Positions 14,798-22,302 of a stretch of DNA of 56,456 bases are shown piece after piece. Below the pieces are notes generated by a model. It was given only the letters and a program-made list of their open reading frames with translations, was not told where the DNA came from and did not search any database. The stretch is from assembly GCF_002926165.1 (NCBI RefSeq), contig NZ_MAGP01000122.1:1-56456 (forward strand), given 5' to 3'. A program made the position numbers and the translations under genes. Within the stretch, counting starts at the first letter, position 1; every line of letters starts with the position of its first letter. The stretch comes from Micromonospora chalcea. Its GTDB lineage: Bacteria; Actinomycetota; Actinomycetes; Mycobacteriales; Micromonosporaceae.

Positions 14798-16861
14798 TCA
14801 GGCCGTCAGCGGGGCGGGCAGCGGCTCGCGGTGCAGCACGGCCAGGCGGGAGACCGCCCGGGTCAGCACCACGTAGAGGCGGTGCAGCCCACGCGGCTCG
14901 GCGGCCACGATCGCGGCCGGCTCGACGACCACCACGTGGTCGTACTCCAGGCCCTTGACCAGCGTCGCCGGGACCACTGTGACGCGCGCCGCGGCCTCGA
15001 CGTCGTCGGCGGTCGCGGTCTCGACGCCCGCGTCGGCGAGCGCCGCGCGCAGCCGGTCCACCGCGTCGTCCGCGGCGATCACACCGACCGAGCCGTCGTG
15101 CGCGAGCGCCGCCCGCACCTCGGCCACCGTCGCGGCCGTCAGGTCCTCGGCGGTACGCACATCCAGCGCGCCGTCGTGGCGAAGCGAGCGGGCCGGGGGT
15201 ACGTCGACGGCGAGCGCCGGCAGCAGCCGGTTCGCGAACGCCACCACTGCCGCCGGCACCCGGAAGCCCACGCTCAGCGGCACCACAGCGGCGTCCGGCT
15301 TGCCCAGGTGGGCCAGGGACTCCCGCCAGTCGGTCGCGGCCCACGGCGCGGTGCCCTGGGCGAGGTCGCCGAGCAGCGTGATCGAGCCGTGCTCGCTGCG
15401 CCGGGCGATGGCGCGGCACTGCATCGGGGAGAGGTCCTGCGCCTCGTCCACCACCACGTGCCCGAAGCCGGCGGGCCGTTCCAGCAGCCCGGCCGCGTCG
15501 TCGATGAGCACCGCGTCGGCGGCGGTCCACCGGGTCGCCTTCGCGGTGCGCGCGGGCTTGCCGGACCGGAACAGCTCCTGCTCCTCGGGCGTGAGCAGGC
15601 CGTCCGCGGCGGCGGCGAGCGCGTCGGCGTCGGTACGCAGCCGGTGCAGCAGCCCGTCCGGGGTGAGCGCCGGCCAGACCGCGTCGAGCAGGTCGGTGAC
15701 CGGCTTGATCCGGCTCATCCGGCGCAACCAGGCGTCGCTCGGCGACTCCGCCCGGCGCGCCTCGGCCTGCCGTTGCAGCAGTCCCACCACCCGCGCCCGG
15801 ACCCGTTCCCGGCCGGTGGCGTAGGGCAGCCCTTCCTGGCGCGTCTCGGTGACCAGCCGGTGCAGCGGGTCGAGCCCGATCCGCCACCGGTACGAGCCGT
15901 CCGACACCATGATCGGCTCGGTGGGCGTACCGATGTGGGCCTCGACGGCCCGGCGCAGCACCTCGGCCATCCGGACGTCGTGCTTGAGCGCGGCGGCGGC
16001 CGGATCGTCGACCGCGCGGACCGGGACCCGCGCGACCAGGTCCTCCACGGTGGCCTGCTCGACCTCGACCTCACCGAGCGCGGGGAGCACCGCCGCGATG
16101 TACGACAGGAACGCCCGGTTCGGCCCGACGATCAGCACTCCCGAGCGGCGCAGTCGTTCCCGGTGCAGGTAGAGCAGGTACGCGGCGCGGTGCAGCCCGA
16201 CCGCCGTCTTCCCGGTGCCGGGCGCGCCCTGCACGCAGATCGAGTCGGCCAGGTCGGCCCGGACCAGTTCGTCCTGCTCCGGCTGAATGGTGGCGACGAT
16301 GTCGCGCATCGGGCCGACGCGGGGGCGCTCGATCTCGGCGGTGAGGATGCGGCTGGCGGTGCCGAGTTCCTCGCCCCGGTCCAGGTGCTCGTCCTCGAAG
16401 CTGGTCAGCACGCCCGCGCTGAACCCGAACCGGCGGCGTACGGCGACGCCCTGCGGGTCACGCGCGCTGGCCCGGTAGAACGACCGGGACACCGGGGCCC
16501 GCCAGTCCAGCACCAGCGGCTCGCCCAGCTCGTCGGTGACGTGCCGCCGCCCGACGTGGTAGTCCCGCCCGGCGTGGTCCGGGTCCGTCTCCCCGAAGTC
16601 GAGGCGGCCGAAGAACAGCGGCGTGGTCGGGTCGTCGGCCAGCTCCTTGACCCGCCGGGCCATGTGCCGGCCGAGCTGCTCGGCGGTGTACGAGTCACCG
16701 GCCACCTTGTCGCCGGTGGCGAAGAGCGCCTCGGCGCGTTCCCGCATCCGTTTCAGCGCGGCTCGGGAGGCGTCGAGGTGGGCACGTTCGGCGGCGAGTT
16801 CGGCGTCGAGGTCGGGCGTGGCGTCACGTTCGGGCGTGGTTTCAAGTTCGGTTGCGGGCAC
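14798..16861 (-). CDS. UvrD-like superfamily 1 helicase, HelD-type RNA polymerase-associated ATPase
   Basis: The protein has 687 residues from GTG 16861 with GGAG 6 nt upstream. A charged N-terminal coiled coil (~20-75) precedes a domain of ~130 residues, then Walker A GAPGTGKT (212-219), motif II VVDEAQDLSPMQ, and C-terminal motifs including PLSVGFRVPAAV and LVKGLEYDHVVVV. The N-terminal coil plus split helicase core is the HelD layout. Known for HelD proteins: they insert into the RNA polymerase channels and release stalled complexes, and some give rifampicin tolerance. By domain layout this is HelD-like rather than UvrD/PcrA. It is monocistronic; a GATCTTGGTACG palindrome lies upstream. 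Confidence 0.87.
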   Translation of the reverse strand: MPATELETTPERDATPDLDAELAAERAHLDASRAALKRMRERAEALFATGDKVAGDSYTAEQLGRHMARRVKELADDPTTPLFFGRLDFGETDPDHAGRDYHVGRRHVTDELGEPLVLDWRAPVSRSFYRASARDPQGVAVRRRFGFSAGVLTSFEDEHLDRGEELGTASRILTAEIERPRVGPMRDIVATIQPEQDELVRADLADSICVQGAPGTGKTAVGLHRAAYLLYLHRERLRRSGVLIVGPNRAFLSYIAAVLPALGEVEVEQATVEDLVARVPVRAVDDPAAAALKHDVRMAEVLRRAVEAHIGTPTEPIMVSDGSYRWRIGLDPLHRLVTETRQEGLPYATGRERVRARVVGLLQRQAEARRAESPSDAWLRRMSRIKPVTDLLDAVWPALTPDGLLHRLRTDADALAAAADGLLTPEEQELFRSGKPARTAKATRWTAADAVLIDDAAGLLERPAGFGHVVVDEAQDLSPMQCRAIARRSEHGSITLLGDLAQGTAPWAATDWRESLAHLGKPDAAVVPLSVGFRVPAAVVAFANRLLPALAVDVPPARSLRHDGALDVRTAEDLTAATVAEVRAALAHDGSVGVIAADDAVDRLRAALADAGVETATADDVEAAARVTVVPATLVKGLEYDHVVVVEPAAIVAAEPRGLHRLYVVLTRAVSRLAVLHREPLPAPLTA

Positions 16862-17027
16862 TGTGAACTCCGATGGCTCAACTGAGGCTCGCTCGCGTGT
16901 CCGGGGCGGTTGGCCTGCTCCCGGCGCGGGGACGTCCGCTGCGGTGCATGCTCACCGCGGCCGTCGGGCGGCCATCCACGCTACGGCCATCCAGCCGCCC
17001 GCACCACCGATTTTTCCCACCCGTAGC

Positions 17028-17075
17028 GATCTTGGTACGCGGCCGCCCCCAGAGGGGCGGTGTCGTACCAAGATC
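17028..17075. repeat. GATCTTGGTACG-type intergenic palindrome, copy 2
   Basis: GATCTTGGTACG (17028-17039) pairs with CGTACCAAGATC (17064-17075). An inner CCGCCCC/GGGGCGG stem (17043-17049, 17054-17060) and a 4-nt loop complete it. The outer arms are identical to copy 1 at 9801-9848. Here it lies in a divergent gap (16862-17126), so transcription termination cannot be its only role. I see no gene in the rest of that gap. Confidence 0.75.
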
Positions 17076-17126
17076 TGGCCGGTGGCGGGCTGCACCTCGC
17101 CTCTGTGGGCGCGGGATCATTGGGGC

Positions 17127-17708
17127 ATGACCGAGGCGCGGCCCGAGCAGCGCCGAGTGACGATCAGCGACCCGCAGGTGATGCGGGCGCTGGCTCACCC
17201 GGCCCGTATGGCGATCATGGAACATCTCGGCACGCTGGAGGGCGGTGCGACGGCCACCGAGTGCGCCGAGATCGCCGGGCTGTCGCCGAGCGCGACCAGC
17301 TACCACCTGCGTGAGCTGGCGAAGTTCGGGCTGATCCGGCAGGCGCCCGGCCGGGGGGACGCGCGGGAGCGGGTGTGGCAGGCGGTGAATCCGTCGTTCC
17401 ACGTCGAGGTGGGGCCGGATGCCGAACCGGAGGCACGCGCCGCCGAGGCGGCCCTGGTCGAGGCGCACATGGTCCGCGACGCCCAGCGGGTCCGGGACTG
17501 GTTGCGCCGCGCGCCGGACGAGTCGCCGGAGTGGTACGCGGCGACCTGGTTCAGCGACAGCGTGCTGCTGGTGACCGCCGAGGAGTTGAGCGAGTTGAAC
17601 CAGGCGATCCAGGCGCTGATGGAGCCGTACCGGCGGCGGCATCGGGCCGATCCACCCGCCGGGGTCCGTGCGGTGGCGGCTCAGTACCGGGCGATGCCCA
17701 TCGACTGA
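17127..17708 (+). CDS. ArsR/DUF5937-type winged-helix regulator
   Basis: The protein has 193 residues. It opens with the ArsR-type winged helix: ALAHPARMAIMEHL, then ATECAEIAGLSPSATSYHL (recognition helix) and LAKFGLIRQAPG (wing), about residues 12-80. The metal-site cysteines of metalloregulatory ArsR proteins are not seen; only one Cys is in the domain. The ~100-residue helical C-terminal region is typical of larger actinobacterial ArsR-like regulators placed before MFS transporters. ATG 17127 has no SD; a GATCAT box lies 6 nt upstream, so the mRNA may be leaderless. The MFS gene starts 40 bp downstream with its own promoter and is the likely target. Confidence 0.85.
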   Translation: MTEARPEQRRVTISDPQVMRALAHPARMAIMEHLGTLEGGATATECAEIAGLSPSATSYHLRELAKFGLIRQAPGRGDARERVWQAVNPSFHVEVGPDAEPEARAAEAALVEAHMVRDAQRVRDWLRRAPDESPEWYAATWFSDSVLLVTAEELSELNQAIQALMEPYRRRHRADPPAGVRAVAAQYRAMPID

Positions 17709-17712
17709 GGGG

Positions 17713-17742
17713 TTGCGCGCACCAGGTGTGAAGGATTATTTT
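17713..17742 (+). promoter_or_regulatory. Promoter of MFS transporter; predicts a leaderless mRNA
   Basis: A -35 box TTGCGC (17713-17718), an 18-bp spacer and a -10 box TATTTT (17737-17742) are followed after 6 nt by ATG 17749. No SD sits at a usable distance. The surrounding bases are unusually AT-rich for this genome. Confidence 0.65.
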
Positions 17743-17748
17743 CGAAGT

Positions 17749-18990
17749 ATGTCCTTCGCATCTGGCTCCTCGTGCTGGCCGGACGTCTGGCTCGCGGCCA
17801 CCGCGCGTGGCATCTCCAGTTGCGGGAACTTCCTGGTCACCAGCGCCCTCACGCTCGCGCTCCAGTCCGCCGGGGCCGGTGGGCTCGCCGTCTCCGGGCT
17901 GCTGCTCGCCGCGACGCTGCCGCTGGTCGCGCTCGCGCCGCTGACCGGTCGTCTCGCCGACCGGGTGGACAGCCGGGTGCTGCTGATCGCGACCGGGCTC
18001 GGTCAGGGGGCGACCTGCCTGGCGCTCGCCTACGCACCGGGTCCGGCGCTGGTGATCGCCCTGGTGGCACTTCTGGCCACCGGCCTCGCGGTCTCCCAGC
18101 CGGTGATCTCCGCGCTGGTGCCGGTGATGGTGCGGCCGGAGGACCTGCCCCGGGCCGGCGCGCTCAACCAGACCGCCGGCACACTCGGCGCGCTCGCCGG
18201 ACCGGCGTTGGCCGGGCTCCTGGTCGGCCAGTTCGGCACCCGGGTACCGCTGCTCCTCGGCGCGCTCAGCTATCTCTCCCTGGTGGCGGCCGGGCTGCTC
18301 GTCCGTACCCGAAGGGGTGGCCGCCGGGTGACCGTCGGCGCCGCCGCGGCGGTCGCGCCCCCGTGGCGGTTCCGGCGCGACCCGCTGCTGACGGTGATGG
18401 TCGGCAGCGTGGCCGCGCTGATCGGCGCGGTCGGGGCGGTGAACGTGATCGAGGTCTTTTTCATCCGGGAGACGCTCGGCAGCAGCGCCACCGTGTACGG
18501 GCTGGTCACCGGCTCGTGGACGCTCGGCATCGTGCTCGGCGCGTGGCTGTTCGCCCGGATCGCCCGCCGGCTCGCCGACGACGGCGCGCTGCTCGGCGCC
18601 GGGCTGGTGCTGCTCGGCGGATGCTGCCTGGCGGTGCTCGTGTCGGCGGCGGTGCCCTCGGCGTGGCTGCTCGTGCCGATCTGGTTGCTGGGCGGGGTCG
18701 GTAACGGCGGCGACAACGTCTTCAACAACCTCCTGCTGGCCCGGCGGGTGCCGGAGGCGGCCCGGGGCCGGGCGTTCGCGGTCTTCGGCGCGGCGGCACA
18801 GGGCGCCGCGATGGGCGGCTACCTGGTCGGGGGCCTGCTGCTGGAGGTGGCCGGCCCGCGCACGCTGATCGCCGGCTGCGGCGTGGCCGGCCTGCTGGTG
18901 GTGGCGGCGCTGGCCGGGCCGGTCCGCCGGGCGGTACGCGCCGAGCCCGCCGCCGTCCCCGCCGCAGCCGTGGCGGCGGAGGCCGCGTGA
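17749..18990 (+). CDS. MFS transporter
   Basis: The protein has 413 residues with about 12 hydrophobic segments. The loop 2-3 signature is recognisable as LAPLTGRLADRVDSRVLL (G-x3-D-R type), and a mid-protein basic loop (VRTRRGGRRV) separates two six-helix halves. It resembles the DHA3-like drug-efflux group (EntS/MefE-like), but substrate cannot be told. The start ATG 17749 is set by the promoter. The gene follows an ArsR-type regulator in the same direction, suggesting an inducible efflux pair. A direct repeat with AAGGGGCCCTT motifs lies just after the stop. Confidence 0.87.
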   Translation: MSFASGSSCWPDVWLAATARGISSCGNFLVTSALTLALQSAGAGGLAVSGLLLAATLPLVALAPLTGRLADRVDSRVLLIATGLGQGATCLALAYAPGPALVIALVALLATGLAVSQPVISALVPVMVRPEDLPRAGALNQTAGTLGALAGPALAGLLVGQFGTRVPLLLGALSYLSLVAAGLLVRTRRGGRRVTVGAAAAVAPPWRFRRDPLLTVMVGSVAALIGAVGAVNVIEVFFIRETLGSSATVYGLVTGSWTLGIVLGAWLFARIARRLADDGALLGAGLVLLGGCCLAVLVSAAVPSAWLLVPIWLLGGVGNGGDNVFNNLLLARRVPEAARGRAFAVFGAAAQGAAMGGYLVGGLLLEVAGPRTLIAGCGVAGLLVVAALAGPVRRAVRAEPAAVPAAAVAAEAA

Positions 18991-18996
18991 GCTGGT

Positions 18997-19046
18997 GTTA
19001 AGAAGGGCCCCTTCCGCTACCGGAGGCGTTAACAAGGGGCCCTTCC
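18997..19046. repeat. Two direct copies of a GTTAA-AAGGG(G/C)CCCTTCC element
   Basis: GTTAAGAAGGGCCCCTTCC (18997-19015) and GTTAACAAGGGGCCCTTCC (19028-19046) are 31 bp apart and each is internally palindromic. They start 6 nt after the MFS stop. I recall similar elements in Micromonospora-type intergenic regions, but that recollection is not checked. Confidence 0.7.
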
Positions 19047-19112
19047 TTACCGCCGGGTGCGGGGTTCACCACTCCATCGGATCCCCCGGCGGCGGGGGAG
19101 AGGTCGCGGCGA

Positions 19113-19118
19113 TACGGT
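19113..19118 (+). promoter_or_regulatory. mqnA -10 box, leaderless start predicted
   Basis: TACGGT is followed by 6 nt and then ATG 19125. The surrounding GCGGCGATACGGTCGGG resembles the mqnC box context GCGACG-TACGCTCGGG. There is no SD. Confidence 0.6.
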
Positions 19119-19124
19119 CGGGTC

Positions 19125-19976
19125 ATGGCCGACCGCATCGCCCGCCCCCGGGTGGGGCACATCCAGTTCCTCAACTGCCTGCCCATCTACTGGGGGCTGA
19201 TGCGGTCCGGCGCGCTCATCGACGTCGACCTGCACAAGGACTCGCCGGACCGGCTCACGGCCGACCTGGTCGCCGGTGACCTCGACATCGGCCCGATCAC
19301 GCTCGTGGAGTTCCTCAAGCACGCCGACGACCTGCTGCTCCTGCCCGACCTGGCGGTCGGCAGCGACGGGCCGGTGCTCTCGGTGAACATGGTGTCCACC
19401 CGCCCGCTGGGTGAGCTGGACGGCGCCCGGGTCGCGCTCGGCTCCACCTCGCGTACCGGGGTGCTGCTGGCCCAGCTGCTGCTCGCCGAGCGGCACGGGG
19501 TGCGGCCGGAGTACTTCCGCTGCCCGCCGGACCTGACCCAGATGCTGCTGGAGGCCGACGCCGGGGTGCTGATCGGCGACGTGGCGCTGCGCGCGCTGTA
19601 CGAGGCGCCCGCCAAGGGCCTCGAGGTGACCGACCTGGGTCAGGCGTGGCACGACTGGACCGGGCTGCCGATGGTCTTCGCCGTCTGGGCGGTACGCCGT
19701 GACTTCGCCGCCGCCCACCCAGGCCTGGTCAAGGAGGTGCACGAGGCGTTCCTGCGCTCGCGTGACCTGTGCCTGGCCGAGCTGGACCAGGTGGCGGAGG
19801 CGGCGGCCCGCTGGGAGACGTTCGACGCGGACACGCTCGCCACGTACTTCCGGGCGCTGGACTTCTCGCTCGGTGAGCGTCAGGTGGCCGGGCTGCGCGA
19901 GTTCGCCCGCCGGGCGGCCGCGTACGGGGAGGTGCCGGCGCTGCCGGCCGACGGTCCGGAGTTCTTCCAGGGCTGA
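19125..19976 (+). CDS. mqnA: Chorismate dehydratase MqnA
   Basis: The protein has 283 residues. Characteristic MqnA segments are GHIQFLNCLPIYWGL (about 8-22), AGDLDIGPITLVEFL and IGDVALRALYEAP, in a periplasmic-binding-protein-like fold without a signal peptide. It dehydrates chorismate to 3-[(1-carboxyvinyl)oxy]benzoate, the first step of the futalosine menaquinone pathway and the substrate supplied to MqnE. Length is normal. The start ATG 19125 fits both homology and the -10 position. It stands alone between an MFS gene and convergent serine hydrolases. mqnE and mqnC are in the window; mqnB and mqnD are not. Confidence 0.94.
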   Translation: MADRIARPRVGHIQFLNCLPIYWGLMRSGALIDVDLHKDSPDRLTADLVAGDLDIGPITLVEFLKHADDLLLLPDLAVGSDGPVLSVNMVSTRPLGELDGARVALGSTSRTGVLLAQLLLAERHGVRPEYFRCPPDLTQMLLEADAGVLIGDVALRALYEAPAKGLEVTDLGQAWHDWTGLPMVFAVWAVRRDFAAAHPGLVKEVHEAFLRSRDLCLAELDQVAEAAARWETFDADTLATYFRALDFSLGERQVAGLREFARRAAAYGEVPALPADGPEFFQG

Positions 19977-19983
19977 GCGTGCG

Positions 19984-20017
19984 GCCCGGCTGCCGACCCC
20001 GCGGTGGGCGGCCGGGC
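19984..20017. terminator. Hairpin between convergent mqnA and serine hydrolase
   Basis: GCCCGGCTGCC (19984-19994) pairs with GGCGGCCGGGC (20007-20017) over 11 bp with one G-U, in the 44-bp gap between the two stops. Confidence 0.6.
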
Positions 20018-20020
20018 GGA

Positions 20021-20956
20021 TCAGGTGGCCGGGCGCAGCAGCGCCTTGGTGATCCGTTCGCAGGCGTCCATGCCGTACTCCCAGCCGCCCTCGACACCGA
20101 ACGGGCTGCGGACCATCACGCCCATCGTCCACGTCTCGCCGATGGCGAGGCAGTTGACGTGGTACTCCTTTTCCTTGTCCCGGTCGATCCACCCGTTCTT
20201 GATGGCGATCTTCTTCTGCTGGGCGGCCGGGAACGCCTTGCGGATGCCGAAGTCACCGGGGGCGCGTACCTGGCGCATCTCGTTGAGCAGCCACTTGGTC
20301 CACTTCGGCCCCGCCGCGCGGCCGTCGTCGATGCAGAGCCCGAGCCGGGCGGTGTCCCGGGGGGACAGCTCGGTGCGGCTCCAGCCGCCGTCGTCGGCGA
20401 CCGCGCTGTCGGTGAGCTTGCAGATCGAGATGAGGCGCTCGATCGAGTCGGAACCGCCCACGCTCTCGTAGAACTCCTGGGCGCGGGTGTTGTCGCTGTC
20501 GCGAATGATCTTCGTGGCGTCGGCCAGCTTCGCCTCGCTCGGCGTCTTGCCGTCCTCGGCGCGCAGGCGCAGGTAGTCGGCCACCACCCAGGACTTGATC
20601 AGCGAAGCGGTCGTGCTGGTCTCGTCCATGTTCGCGGAACCGATGATCTTTCCGGTGCGCTTGTCCAGCACGGACCAGGCGTACCAGCCCTTGATCTTCA
20701 GGCTGTCCAGGTTCTTCTCCTGGAACGGCAGCGGGGTGAGCGCCGGTGAGGGAGCGACGCGCGGCGCGTTGCGGTCGACGGTTTGCCGGGCGGACCGCTC
20801 GTTGGTCGGCTCGGGGTGCGAGCTTGCGGTGGCCTCCAGCGGCGAGCCGGGGATCACCCGCAGGGAGAGGCCGAGCAGTCCGAGGAGAACCACTGCCAGG
20901 GCGCTGAACGCCAGCGGGCGGCGATGGCTGCCGGGTCGACGCCGGGCGCCGGCCAT
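20021..20956 (-). CDS. Membrane-anchored serine hydrolase, class A beta-lactamase-like, paralogue A
   Basis: The protein has 311 residues; ATG 20956 overlaps the upstream paralogue's TGA by one base (TGATG). A basic N-terminus and one transmembrane anchor (LAFSALAVVLLGLLGLSLRV) lead to a Pro/Ser linker and then the catalytic domain. The S118-LI-K121 (SxxK) motif, S154-D155-N156 (SDN) and a K253-N-G (in place of KTG/KSG) are in the expected order. This matches the actinobacterial beta-lactamase-related serine hydrolase group; PBP-like or esterase-like activity is possible. True beta-lactamase activity is not implied. Compared with paralogue B the SDN motif is intact here. Confidence 0.8.
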   Translation of the reverse strand: MAGARRRPGSHRRPLAFSALAVVLLGLLGLSLRVIPGSPLEATASSHPEPTNERSARQTVDRNAPRVAPSPALTPLPFQEKNLDSLKIKGWYAWSVLDKRTGKIIGSANMDETSTTASLIKSWVVADYLRLRAEDGKTPSEAKLADATKIIRDSDNTRAQEFYESVGGSDSIERLISICKLTDSAVADDGGWSRTELSPRDTARLGLCIDDGRAAGPKWTKWLLNEMRQVRAPGDFGIRKAFPAAQQKKIAIKNGWIDRDKEKEYHVNCLAIGETWTMGVMVRSPFGVEGGWEYGMDACERITKALLRPAT

Positions 20957-21936
20957 CAGAGCTTCCCGGCCGGCTGTTGCGGCACCTTGAGCGCGGCGCC
21001 GGGCTGCGGCGTCACGAGCTGGGTGGCGACGCTGGCGCACATCTTCGCGCCGTACGACAGGCCGGCCCTGGCCGGGTAGCGCATCATGACCGAGAGACTC
21101 CACTTGTCGGTGAACGCCAAGCAGCTGACGTGCCAGTTGCCGTCGTAGGCGAGCCGCGTCCAGCCGTTCTTCATGTGCACCGGGCCCTGCGCCTTGATCG
21201 TCGCGGGCAGGCCGTCGATGATGCCCCACCGGCCGCCGCCGGAGCGCTCCTCCTGCTGCTTGACGCTGCCGGCCACCTTGGTCATCTCGCTGAGCAGCCA
21301 CTTCGTCCACTTGGGCCCGGCGGCGCGGCCGTCGGCGATGCAGTCGCCGAGGCGAACGGCGTCCCGGGGGGACATCTCGGTGAAGCTCCACCAGCCCTCG
21401 TAGTCGGGCACGTCGCCGGGCCTGGTGTCGGTCAGGCCGCAGATCCGGATCGCGCGCGCGATGACCGGGTCCGGCTTGCCGCCCGGCTGCGGCTTGTAGG
21501 AGCCGCCGGCCGCCCGGTAGACCCGGTTGGCGCCGTCGTCGTCGCTGTCCCGGATCGCCAGGATCGCCGCCTTCTTCAGGTCGTCGCTCGGCTCCTTCTC
21601 GCCGAGCTGGCGCAGGTAGTCCGCGACGATCCAGGCCTTGAGCATCGACTCGGTGGAGCTGGTCTGGTTCATGTTCTTCGCGCCGGTGACGGTGCCCGTC
21701 TCGCGGTCCATCAGTGCCCAGGAGAAGAACTCGCCCTCGAACTTCACCGAGACCGGCGCGTTGGCGAGCGTCGGCGGTGCGGGGGCGGTCGGGCTCGGCG
21801 CCGGGACCTGTCCACCGCCGCCGATGCCGCCCTCGCCGCTGCCGCCGGCGAACTTGGCGTACGCGGCGGGCACCAGCATGACGCCACCGACGAGGACCGC
21901 CACGATGGCGAGCACCATGGTCACGCGAGGTCGCAT
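20956..21936 (-). CDS. Membrane-anchored serine hydrolase, class A beta-lactamase-like, paralogue B
   Basis: The protein has 326 residues. ATG 21936 (MRPRVTMVL) with GGAG about 10 nt upstream is preferred over the longer open frame. An N-terminal anchor (MVLAIVAVLVGGVMLVPAAYA) is followed by a Gly/Pro linker, then a domain clearly homologous to paralogue A: shared AAGPKWTKWLL, SPRDxxRLGxCI and DYLR. Active-site motifs are S97-ML-K100, S131-D132-D133 (SDN changed to SDD) and KNG in HMKNGW. An insert (KPQPGGKPDP) and a longer tail distinguish it. Tandem overlap suggests a duplicated, translationally coupled pair at the cell surface with possibly divided functions. Confidence 0.8.
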   Translation of the reverse strand: MRPRVTMVLAIVAVLVGGVMLVPAAYAKFAGGSGEGGIGGGGQVPAPSPTAPAPPTLANAPVSVKFEGEFFSWALMDRETGTVTGAKNMNQTSSTESMLKAWIVADYLRQLGEKEPSDDLKKAAILAIRDSDDDGANRVYRAAGGSYKPQPGGKPDPVIARAIRICGLTDTRPGDVPDYEGWWSFTEMSPRDAVRLGDCIADGRAAGPKWTKWLLSEMTKVAGSVKQQEERSGGGRWGIIDGLPATIKAQGPVHMKNGWTRLAYDGNWHVSCLAFTDKWSLSVMMRYPARAGLSYGAKMCASVATQLVTPQPGAALKVPQQPAGKL

Positions 21937-22172
21937 GAGTGGTGAACTCCAGATGTATGGCCGGGGGGACCGGCGCTTCCGCAGGTTTCGCTCCGGTCGC
22001 CACAAGGCCGGGGGACGTTGGCCTGAACGGTGGCGATCTTGGAGCCGAACGGCTTGCCGGGGGAAGTCTACTTCCGGACTGTCGATATGCCAGGTCTCGA
22101 CACCCGCCGACTTGGTGGGAAGGGCGGGTTATTGACGTGCTTTGCCAGCCTTGGGAGGTTTCACCTTCATTG
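21937..22172. other. Divergent intergenic region, no gene seen
   Basis: This is the first part of the 366-bp gap between the serine hydrolases and paaA. It is less GC-rich than the genes. The open frame that runs through it into paaA has no ribosome site and reads as non-conserved sequence. It probably carries the minus-strand promoter of the serine hydrolase pair. Regulatory sites for paaA are listed separately. Confidence 0.5.
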
Positions 22173-22188
22173 GGTGATCGACATCACA
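22173..22188 (+). promoter_or_regulatory. CRP-like site upstream of paa operon
   Basis: GGTGATCGACATCACA fits the actinobacterial CRP pattern TGTGA-N6-TCACA at 9 of 10 core bases. It lies about 115-130 bp before paaA. cAMP-CRP control of phenylacetate degradation is known in some bacteria; here it is inference. Confidence 0.5.
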
Positions 22189-22255
22189 GTCACTCTCCGA
22201 TTGCTGGCGATGACGGCAGGCGCTTGTTCGGTCGTGGAAGGCGGCTCGCGAATGC

Positions 22256-22294
22256 TGTTACACCCTCTGGTGTCAATCGTGCCGAGCTGTAACA
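22256..22294 (+). promoter_or_regulatory. paaA promoter/operator region with inverted repeats
   Basis: TGTTACA (22256-22262) and TGTAACA (22288-22294) are perfect inverted half-sites 25 bp apart. The first overlaps a second inverted repeat, ACACC-CTCT-GGTGT (22260-22273). The right half overlaps a TAACAC -10-like box ending 7 nt before ATG 22303. No SD is present. It is a candidate operator for a TetR-type PaaR repressor, whose gene is not in the window. Confidence 0.5.
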
Positions 22295-22302
22295 CTAGCT
22301 AC

